A DNA stretch of 64,000 nucleotides, taken from Pedobacter sp. Lineage in GTDB: Bacteria; Bacteroidota; Bacteroidia; Sphingobacteriales; Sphingobacteriaceae. The DNA lies in assembly GCA_031119475.1 (NCBI GenBank), contig JAVHXV010000004.1:174511-238510 (forward strand), given 5' to 3'. The position numbers and the translations under genes are program-made. Positions 34,744 to 43,240 of the stretch are shown here, one piece after another; the stretch's first letter is position 1, and every line of letters begins with the position of its first letter. Under the pieces are notes generated by a model, which saw nothing but the letters and a program-made list of their open reading frames with translations, was not told the origin of the DNA and made no database searches.

Positions 34744-35868
34744 CTAATAGCTGTTGTTGAGCATTACTGGCATGACCAACATGAGCACATCTTCATTTTC
34801 ATCGTTTGTTTGTGGGATCAAAAGACCGGCACGATTTGGCGTGGACAGCTCTAGTGTCACTTCTTCACCGCTCAGGTTATTGAGCATTTCGATGAGGAAA
34901 CGTGCATTGAAACCAATTTCCAAATCCTCGCCTTCATATTGGCAACTTAGGCGTTCGTGCGCTTCATTGGCAAAATCAAGGTCTTCTGATGAAATATTGA
35001 GTTCGCTGCCGTTAATTTTTAAACGTACCTGATGTGTAGTCTTATTGGCGAAAATAACCACACGACGCAGGGTGTTCAGGAACAATGCACGGTCAATGAC
35101 TAATTTATTCGGATTGTTCGCCGGAATTACAGCTTCGTAATCAGGATAGCGCTCATCGATCAAGCGGCATACCAGGTTAATATTTTCGAATTTGAAAAAT
35201 GCACTGGTTGCATTATAATCAACAGCAACATTGACGTCAGTGCTTGGCAGTGCCGCTTTCAGCAAAGTCAGCGCTTTTTTTGGCAAGATAAACGAGGATG
35301 CTTTGTCGGCCTTGCTATCAGTTCTGCGGTAACGTACGAGTTTGTGCGCATCTGTAGCCACAAAAGTGATGTGCTGAGGAGAAAGCTGACAGTAAACACC
35401 TGTCATTGCAGGTCTGAGCTCATCATTGCTAACGGCAAAAATTGTTTTGGTGATGGCCTCAGTGAGCACAGAAGCAGGTAAATTTACGGATGATGCATTT
35501 TCGACAACTGGGATTTTAGGAAAATCGTCACCATTCTCACCGCTTAATTTATATTTTCCATCGCCGGCACTAATTTCAATAGAGAAGGTATTGTCGTCAA
35601 TATGAAATGAAATGGGCTGATCTGGTAAAGTTTTTAAAGTATCCAGCAATATTCTTGAGGGAACCGCAACTTTTCCTTCTTCCTTTGATTCAACAGGCAG
35701 GGCAGTGGTCATGCTGGTCTGTAAATCTGTAGCCGAAATGGTCAGGTTTCCTTCTTTAATCTCAAATAAAAAATTTTCTAATATAGGCAAAACAGTACTG
35801 CTGCTTGAGGCACCATTTACTGTTTGTAGGTGTTTTAATAACGTTGAAGTGGATACTATAAATCTCAT
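34744..35868 (-). CDS. dnaN: DNA polymerase III beta subunit (sliding clamp)
   Basis: A 374-residue sliding clamp that tethers the replicative polymerase to DNA. It has the N-terminal MRFIVSTSTLLKHLQTV, three-domain length, and the C-terminal clamp signature ending in VLMLVMPVMLN. dnaA, recF or gyrB are not adjacent, as is usual in Bacteroidota. A TATTTTTG box is 19 nt upstream of the ATG, and the gldG stop is 33 nt upstream, so dnaN may have its own promoter. Confidence 0.96.
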   Translation of the reverse strand: MRFIVSTSTLLKHLQTVNGASSSSTVLPILENFLFEIKEGNLTISATDLQTSMTTALPVESKEEGKVAVPSRILLDTLKTLPDQPISFHIDDNTFSIEISAGDGKYKLSGENGDDFPKIPVVENASSVNLPASVLTEAITKTIFAVSNDELRPAMTGVYCQLSPQHITFVATDAHKLVRYRRTDSKADKASSFILPKKALTLLKAALPSTDVNVAVDYNATSAFFKFENINLVCRLIDERYPDYEAVIPANNPNKLVIDRALFLNTLRRVVIFANKTTHQVRLKINGSELNISSEDLDFANEAHERLSCQYEGEDLEIGFNARFLIEMLNNLSGEEVTLELSTPNRAGLLIPQTNDENEDVLMLVMPVMLNNSY

Positions 35869-35887
35869 AGTTTATTTTGTCGTTTCT

Positions 35888-35895
35888 CAAAAATA
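35888..35895 (-). promoter_or_regulatory. Putative -7 box of dnaN
   Basis: TATTTTTG on the minus strand, 19 nt upstream of the dnaN ATG. Confidence 0.45.
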
Positions 35896-35901
35896 TGAAA
35901 A

Positions 35902-37635
35902 TTACTTTGCATACTTATGTTTACGGTAATAATGTTGAAAAATTGCAAAACATATTAACAACAGCAGGGGAAGCGCTGCATTGATCAGCTGCCATTTTGT
36001 TTTTTCGGTACGCAGCTTGGCCCGATCCAATAACCTGATCTTGATTTCCTTATTTCGCAGTGAAATCAGGTTGTTGTCGTCCGTAAAATAATCAGCAATA
36101 TTCAGCAATAGTGCCTTGTTTCCAAAATTTTGTTGTGTATAGCGATCATAACCTAGCGGGAAAGGCACGCCATCGGTTAAATTTACCTGATTGTTGAATA
36201 CATCACCATCGCCAATGACAATCATTTTGGTGGGTTTGCTCTGCGCTGGAGGGTCAAAGTTTTCTATAATCCCTTCTGGCACAGGCCGATTTAAAAAGAC
36301 CGATTTGAAATTTCCTTCCAACAGTACTCCTGCACTTTTAGGGCGGCTTGCATATTCTTCTGGTTTGGGCTGCTCGGCAAGCAATTGTAGGGATAACATC
36401 CGAGGGGTCTCGAAAACTTTGTTGTAAGTCGAAGTCTGAAGAATGATGGTCTTTCGTACATGTGGCACACCAATAGTATCTACCGTACTGGCAAACTGGC
36501 TTCGGATCCCATCGATGTTCCTGACCACATTACTGGAGGTATCGGGCATAAAAATGGGATAATAAATCCATGGCGCAACATCTATCTGTCCCTGCTGTCC
36601 AGGTGCGCCTGTCGCAAAAGGGATCATTGCACAATTGACATCGGTAATCAAATTGTAATTGATCCGCGCACCATACTCGAAGAGCATGTCGTCAATGTTC
36701 AATTGCTTATTTAAAGCTGGCAGCTGAGGCCGATGCTGTAGACTATCCAATTCGGCCTGGACCTGATCTATGGCCCATACTACCCGACCTCCTTTCATTA
36801 CAAAATAGTTGATCTTATATTTTTCGACTTCAGAAAGTGCCGTTTGCGGTTTCGCTACGATCAATACTTTTAAACTATCCAAGCCTTCTTTGGTCACCAA
36901 CTTCAAATCAAGCCTACCCACTTCATACAGTTCACGGAGCGAAGTAATGGCATCATAAAGATAAAAATTAGAAGGCTCGCCATGCCCTTCGGTAAAGCCT
37001 ATCCTCGGATTTTTCTTGGTAATTAAACGCTTTATCGCCAACGTAAAAATATATTCAAGGTTTTGGATAGACCCTGTAATATTTTCTTCATAATCGCTGG
37101 CAGCGCCACCAGTTTTTTGCAGCAGATTAATCGGGATCTGAAAGCCATCACTGGCTACCATAGCCATCGGAAAAATCAACTTTTGCGTAATTCCAGCATC
37201 ATTTTTAATGTTTACGGCAATGGGCCTAACTCCGATCTCGGCATAACGATTGATTACCGTATCCTGTTCATTGGCAGGAACATCTTTCAAGGGATCCTCA
37301 AAAACAATTTTAATGTTTGCACCCGAATAAGCCTTATAATCGTTGAGCAGATCGATGGTGGCATTTTGTAAACGTTTAAACGCGGATGGCAGTTCTCCTG
37401 ACAAAAAAATGGTGATCACCACATCATTTTTCATGCGGTTGAGGTTATCTTTTGTTTTTTGTGTTAAGGTGTAACGCTTTTCTTTCGTGAAATCGAAGCG
37501 TGTATAAAATTGTTGCCCGACCAGATTCAGCAAGATGATCAGGACGATGAAAACGGATCTTTTCCACCATTTGGATCCTGTAACCGCATTAGAACGTGCA
37601 TCTGAGCCAAAACCTTGACCTTTCAATTTCTTCAT
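35902..37635 (-). CDS. gldG: Gliding-associated ABC transporter auxiliary protein GldG
   Basis: A 577-residue protein with membrane helices at both ends (about residues 27-46 and 548-566) and a large periplasmic region, the GldG (ABC-type uncharacterised transport, ABC_transp_aux-like) architecture. Inside, RIGFTEGHGEPS (about 215) and VVWAIDQVQAELDSL are family-typical. GldA, GldF and GldG form an ABC complex linked to gliding, but the set is kept in non-gliding Bacteroidota. ATG 37635 overlaps the gldF stop by 1 nt (TAATG); ATG 37641 is an alternative two codons longer. Confidence 0.9.
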   Translation of the reverse strand: MKKLKGQGFGSDARSNAVTGSKWWKRSVFIVLIILLNLVGQQFYTRFDFTKEKRYTLTQKTKDNLNRMKNDVVITIFLSGELPSAFKRLQNATIDLLNDYKAYSGANIKIVFEDPLKDVPANEQDTVINRYAEIGVRPIAVNIKNDAGITQKLIFPMAMVASDGFQIPINLLQKTGGAASDYEENITGSIQNLEYIFTLAIKRLITKKNPRIGFTEGHGEPSNFYLYDAITSLRELYEVGRLDLKLVTKEGLDSLKVLIVAKPQTALSEVEKYKINYFVMKGGRVVWAIDQVQAELDSLQHRPQLPALNKQLNIDDMLFEYGARINYNLITDVNCAMIPFATGAPGQQGQIDVAPWIYYPIFMPDTSSNVVRNIDGIRSQFASTVDTIGVPHVRKTIILQTSTYNKVFETPRMLSLQLLAEQPKPEEYASRPKSAGVLLEGNFKSVFLNRPVPEGIIENFDPPAQSKPTKMIVIGDGDVFNNQVNLTDGVPFPLGYDRYTQQNFGNKALLLNIADYFTDDNNLISLRNKEIKIRLLDRAKLRTEKTKWQLINAALPLLLLICFAIFQHYYRKHKYAK

Positions 37636-38363
37636 TACCATTTCCGACCTCCAATCGTAATTTGTGTCAGTCCCAGAAAAACGAGCACAAACGTTATAAA
37701 ATAGATCAGGTCGCGGGTATCAAGAACTCCCCGGCTGATGGATTGATAGTGCGCATTGATGCCCAGGTTGAGCAATATGGTTTCGAAATATTGGTATTCG
37801 AACAATTTGCTGAGCGATTCGAAGCCACTAAAGGCAAAGAAACAGATGAAAACAGCAATGGCAAAGGCAATCACCTGGTTTTTGGTTAAGGACGAAGCAA
37901 AAATACCAATCGCTACAAAAGCATTGCCCAACAAGAAAAGCCCTATATACGATCCGATAACCGCCCCTGTATCGACATTCCCCTTCGGCAGGCCCAATTG
38001 GTAGATGCTATAATAATAAACAAGTGTGGGCACCAAGGCAAAAAGCAAGAGTACTATGCAGGCGGCATATTTTGCCAAGATAATCTGTAAGGGCGTTAGC
38101 GGCTTGGTTGCCAGCAATACGTAAGTCCCCTCCCTCCTTTCCTCAGCAAAAGAGCGCATGGTAATGGCCGGAATTAAGAAAATAAACAGGAACGGCACCA
38201 AACTGAAAAAACCATTGAGCTCCGCATATCCATAATCAAGGATGGATGTATCTGGGAAAAACCACAGCAACAACGCACAGGCCAATAAAAAAATACCTAT
38301 GGTAATGTAGCCCATTAATGAATTTAAAAAGCTGAAAAGTTCTCTTTTAAAAACCGCGTACAT
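37635..38363 (-). CDS. gldF: Gliding-associated ABC transporter permease GldF
   Basis: A 242-residue ABC-2 permease with six membrane segments. The family-typical FKRELFSFLNSLMGYI is at the N-terminus and ITMRSFAEERREGTYVLLAT at about 67-86. It partners GldG and the ATPase GldA; gldA is separated from it here by two barrel-protein genes on the same strand (39962-40669). Confidence 0.92.
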   Translation of the reverse strand: MYAVFKRELFSFLNSLMGYITIGIFLLACALLLWFFPDTSILDYGYAELNGFFSLVPFLFIFLIPAITMRSFAEERREGTYVLLATKPLTPLQIILAKYAACIVLLLFALVPTLVYYYSIYQLGLPKGNVDTGAVIGSYIGLFLLGNAFVAIGIFASSLTKNQVIAFAIAVFICFFAFSGFESLSKLFEYQYFETILLNLGINAHYQSISRGVLDTRDLIYFITFVLVFLGLTQITIGGRKW

Positions 38364-38412
38364 GCAAGTAGATTAGCGCATCGAAGTTAGGGAAAAAAGT
38401 CGATAGACCATA

Positions 38413-38552
38413 GCTGACAGGTGATAGTTGGTAGCTAATAGTTGGTAGTTGATAGTTTGGTAGTTGATGGATAACAGCTGATAGCCAATGGACGATCAAG
38501 TATGTTGATGCAGGATGACCAATTGACCATCAGCTATCAGCTATCAGCTATT
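38413..38552. repeat. Heptamer arrays, GTTGATA/GTTGGTA x10 and AGCTATC x3
   Basis: The first array (38413-38483) has units GCTGACA, GGTGATA, GTTGGTA, GCTAATA, GTTGATA and so on, with one 8-mer. The second (38532-38552) has AGCTATC, AGCTATC, AGCTATT and ends 2 nt before the stop codon of the barrel gene. They fill the gap between gldF and that gene. Confidence 0.85.
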
Positions 38553-38554
38553 TA

Positions 38555-39196
38555 TTAAAAATTAAATCCTAATCCAACAGAGAACACCCTATTTTTGAAC
38601 TTGAGGTTGTATTCTTGTTCATGCAGGACACTACTGATGCCCAATCCATAGTTCAGGTGCAGGTTTAGGCCATTGTCCAACTGATAGCCGGCCATAAAGT
38701 TAAATCCAAAGTCACCTCTTTTCAGATTATCTTCATCGCTTCCAAAAGTAATGTCTTCTTTTTCATTTCCCGCTTTTGTAGTTCCATTAATGGCAAAAGC
38801 ATAATAAGGACCGGCGCCAAAAAATACTTTTCCCGACTGGCCTGTCTTAAAATTTGCCAATAGGTTTACAGGGATTTCCAGGTACATCAGGTTGATCGTG
38901 CCCTCATCTTCAGCAATGGCATCATCTTCAAATTCAAATCCTGAACTTGAAACCTTTGTTCCCTTATTGACCAAAGAAAGGCCTGGTTGTACAGAGAATA
39001 CCTTTGAGAAAGCCACATCAGCAATGCCGCCGACATAGAACGACGTCTTCGAATCAAAACTGTACGAAGCACCTAATGCAGAAATGGTCATGTGGGGCAA
39101 AGTTAATCCCGCCTTTACGCCAAACTTAACAGGTTGTTGGGCAGCTACGTGCATACTGAATGCCGTGGCCAAAGCAAGTAAAAATAATTTTTTCAT
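38555..39196 (-). CDS. Outer-membrane beta-barrel (porin-family) protein
   Basis: A 213-residue protein with a signal peptide (MKKLFLLALATAFSMHVAA, cleavage near 19) and alternating beta strands ending in FSVGLGFNF, an aromatic C-terminal outer-membrane signature. It matches the small outer-membrane beta-barrel (OMP_b-brl_2) type common in Bacteroidota. I start at ATG 39196; a TTG-initiated extension to 39217 is unlikely. The function is unknown. Confidence 0.83.
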   Translation of the reverse strand: MKKLFLLALATAFSMHVAAQQPVKFGVKAGLTLPHMTISALGASYSFDSKTSFYVGGIADVAFSKVFSVQPGLSLVNKGTKVSSSGFEFEDDAIAEDEGTINLMYLEIPVNLLANFKTGQSGKVFFGAGPYYAFAINGTTKAGNEKEDITFGSDEDNLKRGDFGFNFMAGYQLDNGLNLHLNYGLGISSVLHEQEYNLKFKNRVFSVGLGFNF

Positions 39197-39242
39197 GTTG
39201 TGTGTGTTTTTCCGCAAGATAAAATTAAATCGTCAACCATAA

Positions 39243-39273
39243 AAAAAGTCCCAACAATTTGCTGGGACTTTTT
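39243..39273 (-). terminator. Intrinsic terminator between the two barrel genes
   Basis: AAAAAGTCCCA (39243-39253) pairs perfectly with TGGGACTTTTT (39263-39273). It has T runs on both strands and sits 34 nt after the stop of the upstream minus-strand gene. Confidence 0.88.
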
Positions 39274-39306
39274 GATGATCTTTAATCAGCCATCAATGTA
39301 ATTGGC

Positions 39307-39834
39307 TTATAGGCCGAATGAAAATGCTGCACGTAGACCGATAAAGCCTGAAGAAGCACCATTTCTTGACCAGTTTTCATAACGTACACCGAAATCTAAG
39401 TTAGATTTATCAGCTACGGCGAATGAAGCACCCAAGGTTGGCCCAAAGGCGAATGCTGTACCACCTCCATTTTCAGTGCTGATTGCTGCACCTAGTTCTG
39501 CTGCACCATAAAAGTTTTTAGCGAAATAATATTTGGCACCACCTTTTAATGGAACGAAACCATAGCTCGTCTTAAATCCAGCTGCCTTAAGGATGTCTTT
39601 AGAGTCGCCAGTGATCATGTCGGCAATGTAACCGGCAGATAGAGTCAAGTTAAAAGATTTTGCAATCGGCTGCTCAAATTGCAATGAACCACCGAACAAA
39701 AGCTCATCAGAACCTTCAGTTGGAATACCAAATTCGGCACCTACGCTTAATTTTCTTACCGCACCTTCAGTTTGTGCTGAAGCTGCAAAAGCTAGACCTG
39801 CAATAAGGGCGAATGACAATACTAATTTTTTCAT
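39307..39834 (-). CDS. Outer-membrane beta-barrel protein
   Basis: A 175-residue protein with a clear signal peptide (cleavage after ASA near residue 20) and about eight amphipathic beta strands ending in AAFSFGL. Glycine/aromatic-rich strands such as FNLTLSAGYIADM are typical of small outer-membrane barrels. It is monocistronic, between gldA and its own terminator. The function is unknown. Confidence 0.8.
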   Translation of the reverse strand: MKKLVLSFALIAGLAFAASAQTEGAVRKLSVGAEFGIPTEGSDELLFGGSLQFEQPIAKSFNLTLSAGYIADMITGDSKDILKAAGFKTSYGFVPLKGGAKYYFAKNFYGAAELGAAISTENGGGTAFAFGPTLGASFAVADKSNLDFGVRYENWSRNGASSGFIGLRAAFSFGL

Positions 39835-39961
39835 TTCAATGTGTTTTTTTGTGTTATTAATTTATTAATTGCTCCATAAGACGCAATAATGCTGCCATCG
39901 TTACAACTTAATCGAATAAAAAATGTTAAAATAGCAATTCACCTAAGCAATTAGTTGAACT

Positions 39962-40669
39962 TCAATTGGTTAATTTTCTGAATATTTCTTCTAAAGTATG
40001 TCCCTGATATTCGGATTTGAGGTCGGAAATGGCAGCATTGGCTACAATTTTCCCTTTATTGATGATGATCACCTGATCGCACAAGGCCTCTACTTCCTGC
40101 ATGATGTGCGTAGACAGGATTACGGTCCTATCACGTCCCAATTGCTTGATCAATGTGCGGATATCACCAAGTTGATTGGGATCTAGTCCCGATGTGGGTT
40201 CATCCAAGATGAGCACTTGCGGTTGGTGAATAATAGCCTGTGCCAGTCCTACGCGTTGCTTATAGCCTTTTGACAGCATATTGATCTTCTTGTGCTGTTC
40301 AATAGTTAGGCCTACCAACTGGATAACTTCCGCTACTCGTTGCTTAAGGTTTGGCAATTGATAGGTTTCGCCAACAAACATCAAGAATTCGCGGATATAC
40401 ATGTCTGTGTACAGCGGGGTATTTTCTGGAAGGTATCCAATCTGCCTTTTGATTTCCAGGTTATCGCCCAAAATGCTTTTGCCACAGATCAGCGCCTCGC
40501 CACTTGTAGGAGCCAAATATCCTGTCAACATTTTCATGGTAGTAGATTTCCCTGCACCATTCGGACCCAAAAAACCTAAAATCTGACCTGGCTTGGCTTC
40601 AAAACTGATCTGGTCGACCGCTTTCTGCGCGCCATACTGCTTTGTTAACTGATTAACCTGAATGCTCAT
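39962..40669 (-). CDS. gldA: Gliding-associated ABC transporter ATPase GldA
   Basis: A 235-residue ABC ATPase. Walker A GPNGAGKS is near residues 39-46, signature LSKGYKQRVGLAQ near 133 and Walker B LILDEPTSGLDP near 154-165. It starts at ATG 40669 (MSIQVNQLTKQYG), matching GldA. The reading frame stays open a further 55 codons upstream, but that extension is the translation of the tandem arrays at 40693-40827 and is not real. It energises GldF/GldG. Confidence 0.9.
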   Translation of the reverse strand: MSIQVNQLTKQYGAQKAVDQISFEAKPGQILGFLGPNGAGKSTTMKMLTGYLAPTSGEALICGKSILGDNLEIKRQIGYLPENTPLYTDMYIREFLMFVGETYQLPNLKQRVAEVIQLVGLTIEQHKKINMLSKGYKQRVGLAQAIIHQPQVLILDEPTSGLDPNQLGDIRTLIKQLGRDRTVILSTHIMQEVEALCDQVIIINKGKIVANAAISDLKSEYQGHTLEEIFRKLTN

Positions 40670-40692
40670 GCCATCAAAAATAGAAAAAATAC

Positions 40693-40742
40693 TGGTTGGT
40701 TGGTTTGTTGCTTGGTTGTTTGGTTGTTTGGTTGTTTTGTTG
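40693..40742. repeat. 8-mer array, GGTTGTTT family
   Basis: Three exact GGTTGTTT units with decayed GGTTGG/GTTTGTTG copies on the left, in the gldA-glyS divergent region. Confidence 0.8.
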
Positions 40743-40764
40743 ATTAGGTGGTAGGAGAACACTT

Positions 40765-40827
40765 GCTTTAAGCTTTTGGCTTTGAGCTTTAAACTTTGAA
40801 CTTTTTGCTTTCGACTTGATGCTTTTA
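40765..40827. repeat. Heptamer array, GCTTTNN/ACTTTNN x9
   Basis: Nine consecutive 7-bp units (GCTTTAA, GCTTTTG, GCTTTGA, GCTTTAA, ACTTTGA, ACTTTTT, GCTTTCG, ACTTGAT, GCTTTTA), ending 23 nt before the glyS -7 box. Confidence 0.88.
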
Positions 40828-40850
40828 CTTTCACCTTATGCCTTATTTAT

Positions 40851-40858
40851 TATCTTTG
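40851..40858 (+). promoter_or_regulatory. -7 box of glyS, 7 nt from the ATG
   Basis: TATCTTTG, full match to TAnnTTTG; predicts a leader of about 0-3 nt. Confidence 0.65.
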
Positions 40859-40865
40859 CGCTACT

Positions 40866-42344
40866 ATGGCAAAGACGAACGACGAACAGTTTAAGAATGT
40901 AATCTCCCATGCAAAGGAATATGGATTTGTATTTCAGAGCAGTGAAATTTATGATGGTTTAAGTGCAGTTTACGACTACGGGCAACTGGGTTCGGAGCTC
41001 AAGAACAACATCAAGACTTATTGGTGGAAGGCCATGGTACAGCTGCACGAAAATATTGTGGGCATTGATGCGGCGATATTTATGCATCCCAAGGTTTGGA
41101 AAGCCAGCGGGCATGTGGATGGGTTTAACGATCCGATGATCGATAACAAGGATTCGAAAAAGAGATACCGTGCCGACCAGCTTTTGGAAGATAAGATTGC
41201 ACGCTATGAAAAAGATGGAAAAACCGACAAAGCTGCAAAACTACAGGCAGATATGGATGCTGCGCTCACTGCAGAAGATCTTCCTCGCCTAAAAACATTG
41301 ATCGAAGAACATGAAATTGCCTGCCCGGTCAGCGGCACAAGAAACTGGACCGAAGTGCGCCAGTTCAACCTGATGTTCAGCACCCAATTTGGTGCCATGG
41401 CAGAGGGAAGCGATGAAGTCTATCTTCGTCCGGAAACCGCCCAGGGCATTTTTGTCAATTTCCTTAACGTACAGAAATCAGGGCGCATGAAAATCCCTTT
41501 TGGGATTGCCCAGATCGGAAAAGCCTTTAGAAATGAAGTCATTGCACGTCAGTTCATCATGCGTATGCGCGAGTTCGAACAAATGGAAATGCAGTTTTTT
41601 GTACGCCCAGGAGAAGACCAGAAATGGTTTGCCTATTGGAAAGAGGCGCGCTTGAAATGGCACCAGGCCTTGGGTACTACGCCAGAAAAATATCGCTTTC
41701 ACGACCACGTAAAATTGGCCCATTATGCCAATGCGGCAACAGATATCGAATTTGAATTTCCGTTTGGATTTAAGGAAGTAGAAGGCATCCATAGCAGAAC
41801 TGATTTTGACCTGAGCCAGCATCAGGAGTATTCCGGTAAAAAAATGCAATACTTTGACAATGACCTGAACGAAGACGGCAAACCTTACGGCAATTATATT
41901 CCTTATGTAATCGAGACGTCAATTGGCCTCGACCGCATGTTTTTGCTCACGTTGATCAATGCCCTGGAAGAAGAAGACCTGAGCACACCTGAGAAAACCG
42001 ATAGCCGGACCTTGTTGCGCCTCCACCCGGCATTGGCACCAATCAAAGTAGCCATTTTCCCATTGACGAAAAAAGACGGCCTTCCAGAAAAAGCGAGGGA
42101 GATTATGGACCAATTAAAATTTGATTTCAACTGTGTGTACGAAGAAAAAGATGCAATCGGCAAACGCTATCGCCGAATGGATGCCATTGGTACGCCTTTC
42201 TGCCTAACGGTAGACCACCAGACCCTGGAAGATGAAACCGTAACCATCCGCCATCGCGATACCATGGAGCAACAACGGATCGAAATCAAAGAACTGCATA
42301 CCATTATTGAGAGCAAAGTAAGTTGGAGAAATTTGCTATCTTAA
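40866..42344 (+). CDS. glyS: Glycine--tRNA ligase (dimeric, archaeal/eukaryote-like type)
   Basis: A 492-residue class II aminoacyl-tRNA synthetase charging glycine. Motif 1 lies early (IYDGLSAVYDYGQLGSELK), motif 2 near 240 (FRNEVIARQFIMRMREFEQME) and motif 3 near 350 (ETSIGLDRMFL). It is the single-chain alpha2 form, not the alpha2beta2 bacterial form. An anticodon-binding domain occupies the last 100 residues. The lipoprotein gene begins 4 nt after the stop. Confidence 0.95.
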   Translation: MAKTNDEQFKNVISHAKEYGFVFQSSEIYDGLSAVYDYGQLGSELKNNIKTYWWKAMVQLHENIVGIDAAIFMHPKVWKASGHVDGFNDPMIDNKDSKKRYRADQLLEDKIARYEKDGKTDKAAKLQADMDAALTAEDLPRLKTLIEEHEIACPVSGTRNWTEVRQFNLMFSTQFGAMAEGSDEVYLRPETAQGIFVNFLNVQKSGRMKIPFGIAQIGKAFRNEVIARQFIMRMREFEQMEMQFFVRPGEDQKWFAYWKEARLKWHQALGTTPEKYRFHDHVKLAHYANAATDIEFEFPFGFKEVEGIHSRTDFDLSQHQEYSGKKMQYFDNDLNEDGKPYGNYIPYVIETSIGLDRMFLLTLINALEEEDLSTPEKTDSRTLLRLHPALAPIKVAIFPLTKKDGLPEKAREIMDQLKFDFNCVYEEKDAIGKRYRRMDAIGTPFCLTVDHQTLEDETVTIRHRDTMEQQRIEIKELHTIIESKVSWRNLLS

Positions 42345-42348
42345 TCCA

Positions 42349-42870
42349 ATGAAAAATTTACGCTCCATCTTTTTCATCCTTATGCTATTGGGCATAGACA
42401 TCAGCTCTTGTCAAAAACCCATAGATTTCGTACACGGCTCAGGCCCAGGCAATGGCAGTAGTGGAAGCACTGCAAAAACGGGTGTTAGCTTTATCAAAGC
42501 CAAAATAAATGGAACGCTCTTAGAATGTTCAGGCACAAGTGGCGCATTGGCGGTCATCATGCAGAATACTGCCAATGGAACTGTCATGCAAATCTCAGGG
42601 TTCAAAGGAAACCAAGGATTTACACTCCTGCTGAACAACTATAAGGGTGCGGGTACATTTGATCTTGGAAACTTAGACATAGGGGCATACATCAGTGATT
42701 TTACCAGTTTAGATGGGGTCTACAATTCCACTTCGGGCAAGGTAGTCATCTCTTATGCCGATGATAAAACCGTTCGTGGCACATTTACGTTCGTTGGTGA
42801 AAATGTTCCTGGTCAACAAAAAACAATTACCGAAGGATCTTTTGACATCGCCATCTCAGCGAAAATCTAA
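42349..42870 (+). CDS. Secreted lipoprotein of unknown function
   Basis: A 173-residue lipoprotein with hydrophobic residues 6-16 and lipobox ISSC at about 18-21, then a Gly/Ser linker and a beta-rich domain (about 45-173) of the kind found in DUF6252-like Bacteroidota lipoproteins. It starts 4 nt after glyS; a TATCTTAA box overlaps the glyS end 4 nt before the ATG. The function is unknown. Confidence 0.75.
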   Translation: MKNLRSIFFILMLLGIDISSCQKPIDFVHGSGPGNGSSGSTAKTGVSFIKAKINGTLLECSGTSGALAVIMQNTANGTVMQISGFKGNQGFTLLLNNYKGAGTFDLGNLDIGAYISDFTSLDGVYNSTSGKVVISYADDKTVRGTFTFVGENVPGQQKTITEGSFDIAISAKI

Positions 42871-42871
42871 T

Positions 42872-43240
42872 TTATTGCTTTGGCTTGCTTATAGCAGCAA
42901 TCACTTCATTTGGCGTCCTTGCTACATAAGCCTGTGTGCCATTCACGATAATTGGCCTTTGGATCAGGATGGGAAAGTTGTGCATTGCTTCGATCCATTG
43001 CTCATCGCTCAGGTCTTTATCTACAAATTTCTCTTGATAGATCGCCTCGTTTGTTCGGATGATGTCCTTCGGTCGACAATTGAGTTTTTTAACAATTTCC
43101 TTCAATTCAGCAATGCTAGGTCTATCTTTCAGGTATTCAACGACCTGAAAAGCTAACCCTTCATTATTTAGGACATCGAGGGCACTACAGCTTTTACTGC
43201 AATTTTCATTGTGGTAGACAATTACGCTAGTTTTTTCCAT
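42872..43240 (-). CDS. ArsC/Spx-like arsenate reductase family protein
   Basis: A 122-residue thioredoxin-fold protein of the ArsC/YffB/Spx family. Catalytic-position Cys is C14 in HNENCSKSC, with a second Cys at C18. The conserved IRTNEAIYQE (about 63) and LIQRPIIVNGTQ (about 91) segments are present. It starts at ATG 43240; the longer open frame overlaps the P60 gene and is not real. There is no arsenic resistance gene nearby, so a general thiol-redox role is as likely as arsenate reduction. It overlaps the upstream gene by 14 bp. Confidence 0.85.
   Translation of the reverse strand: MEKTSVIVYHNENCSKSCSALDVLNNEGLAFQVVEYLKDRPSIAELKEIVKKLNCRPKDIIRTNEAIYQEKFVDKDLSDEQWIEAMHNFPILIQRPIIVNGTQAYVARTPNEVIAAISKPKQ

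Noticed and set aside
34744..35868. Considered whether the window includes the replication origin because of dnaN
   Set aside because: There is no dnaA, no cluster of DnaA boxes recognised and no strand-bias switch centred on the gene.
35902..38363. Considered calling the strain a gliding organism from gldA, gldC, gldF and gldG
   Set aside because: These genes are widely kept in non-gliding Bacteroidota, and gldB, gldJ-N and spr genes are not visible here.
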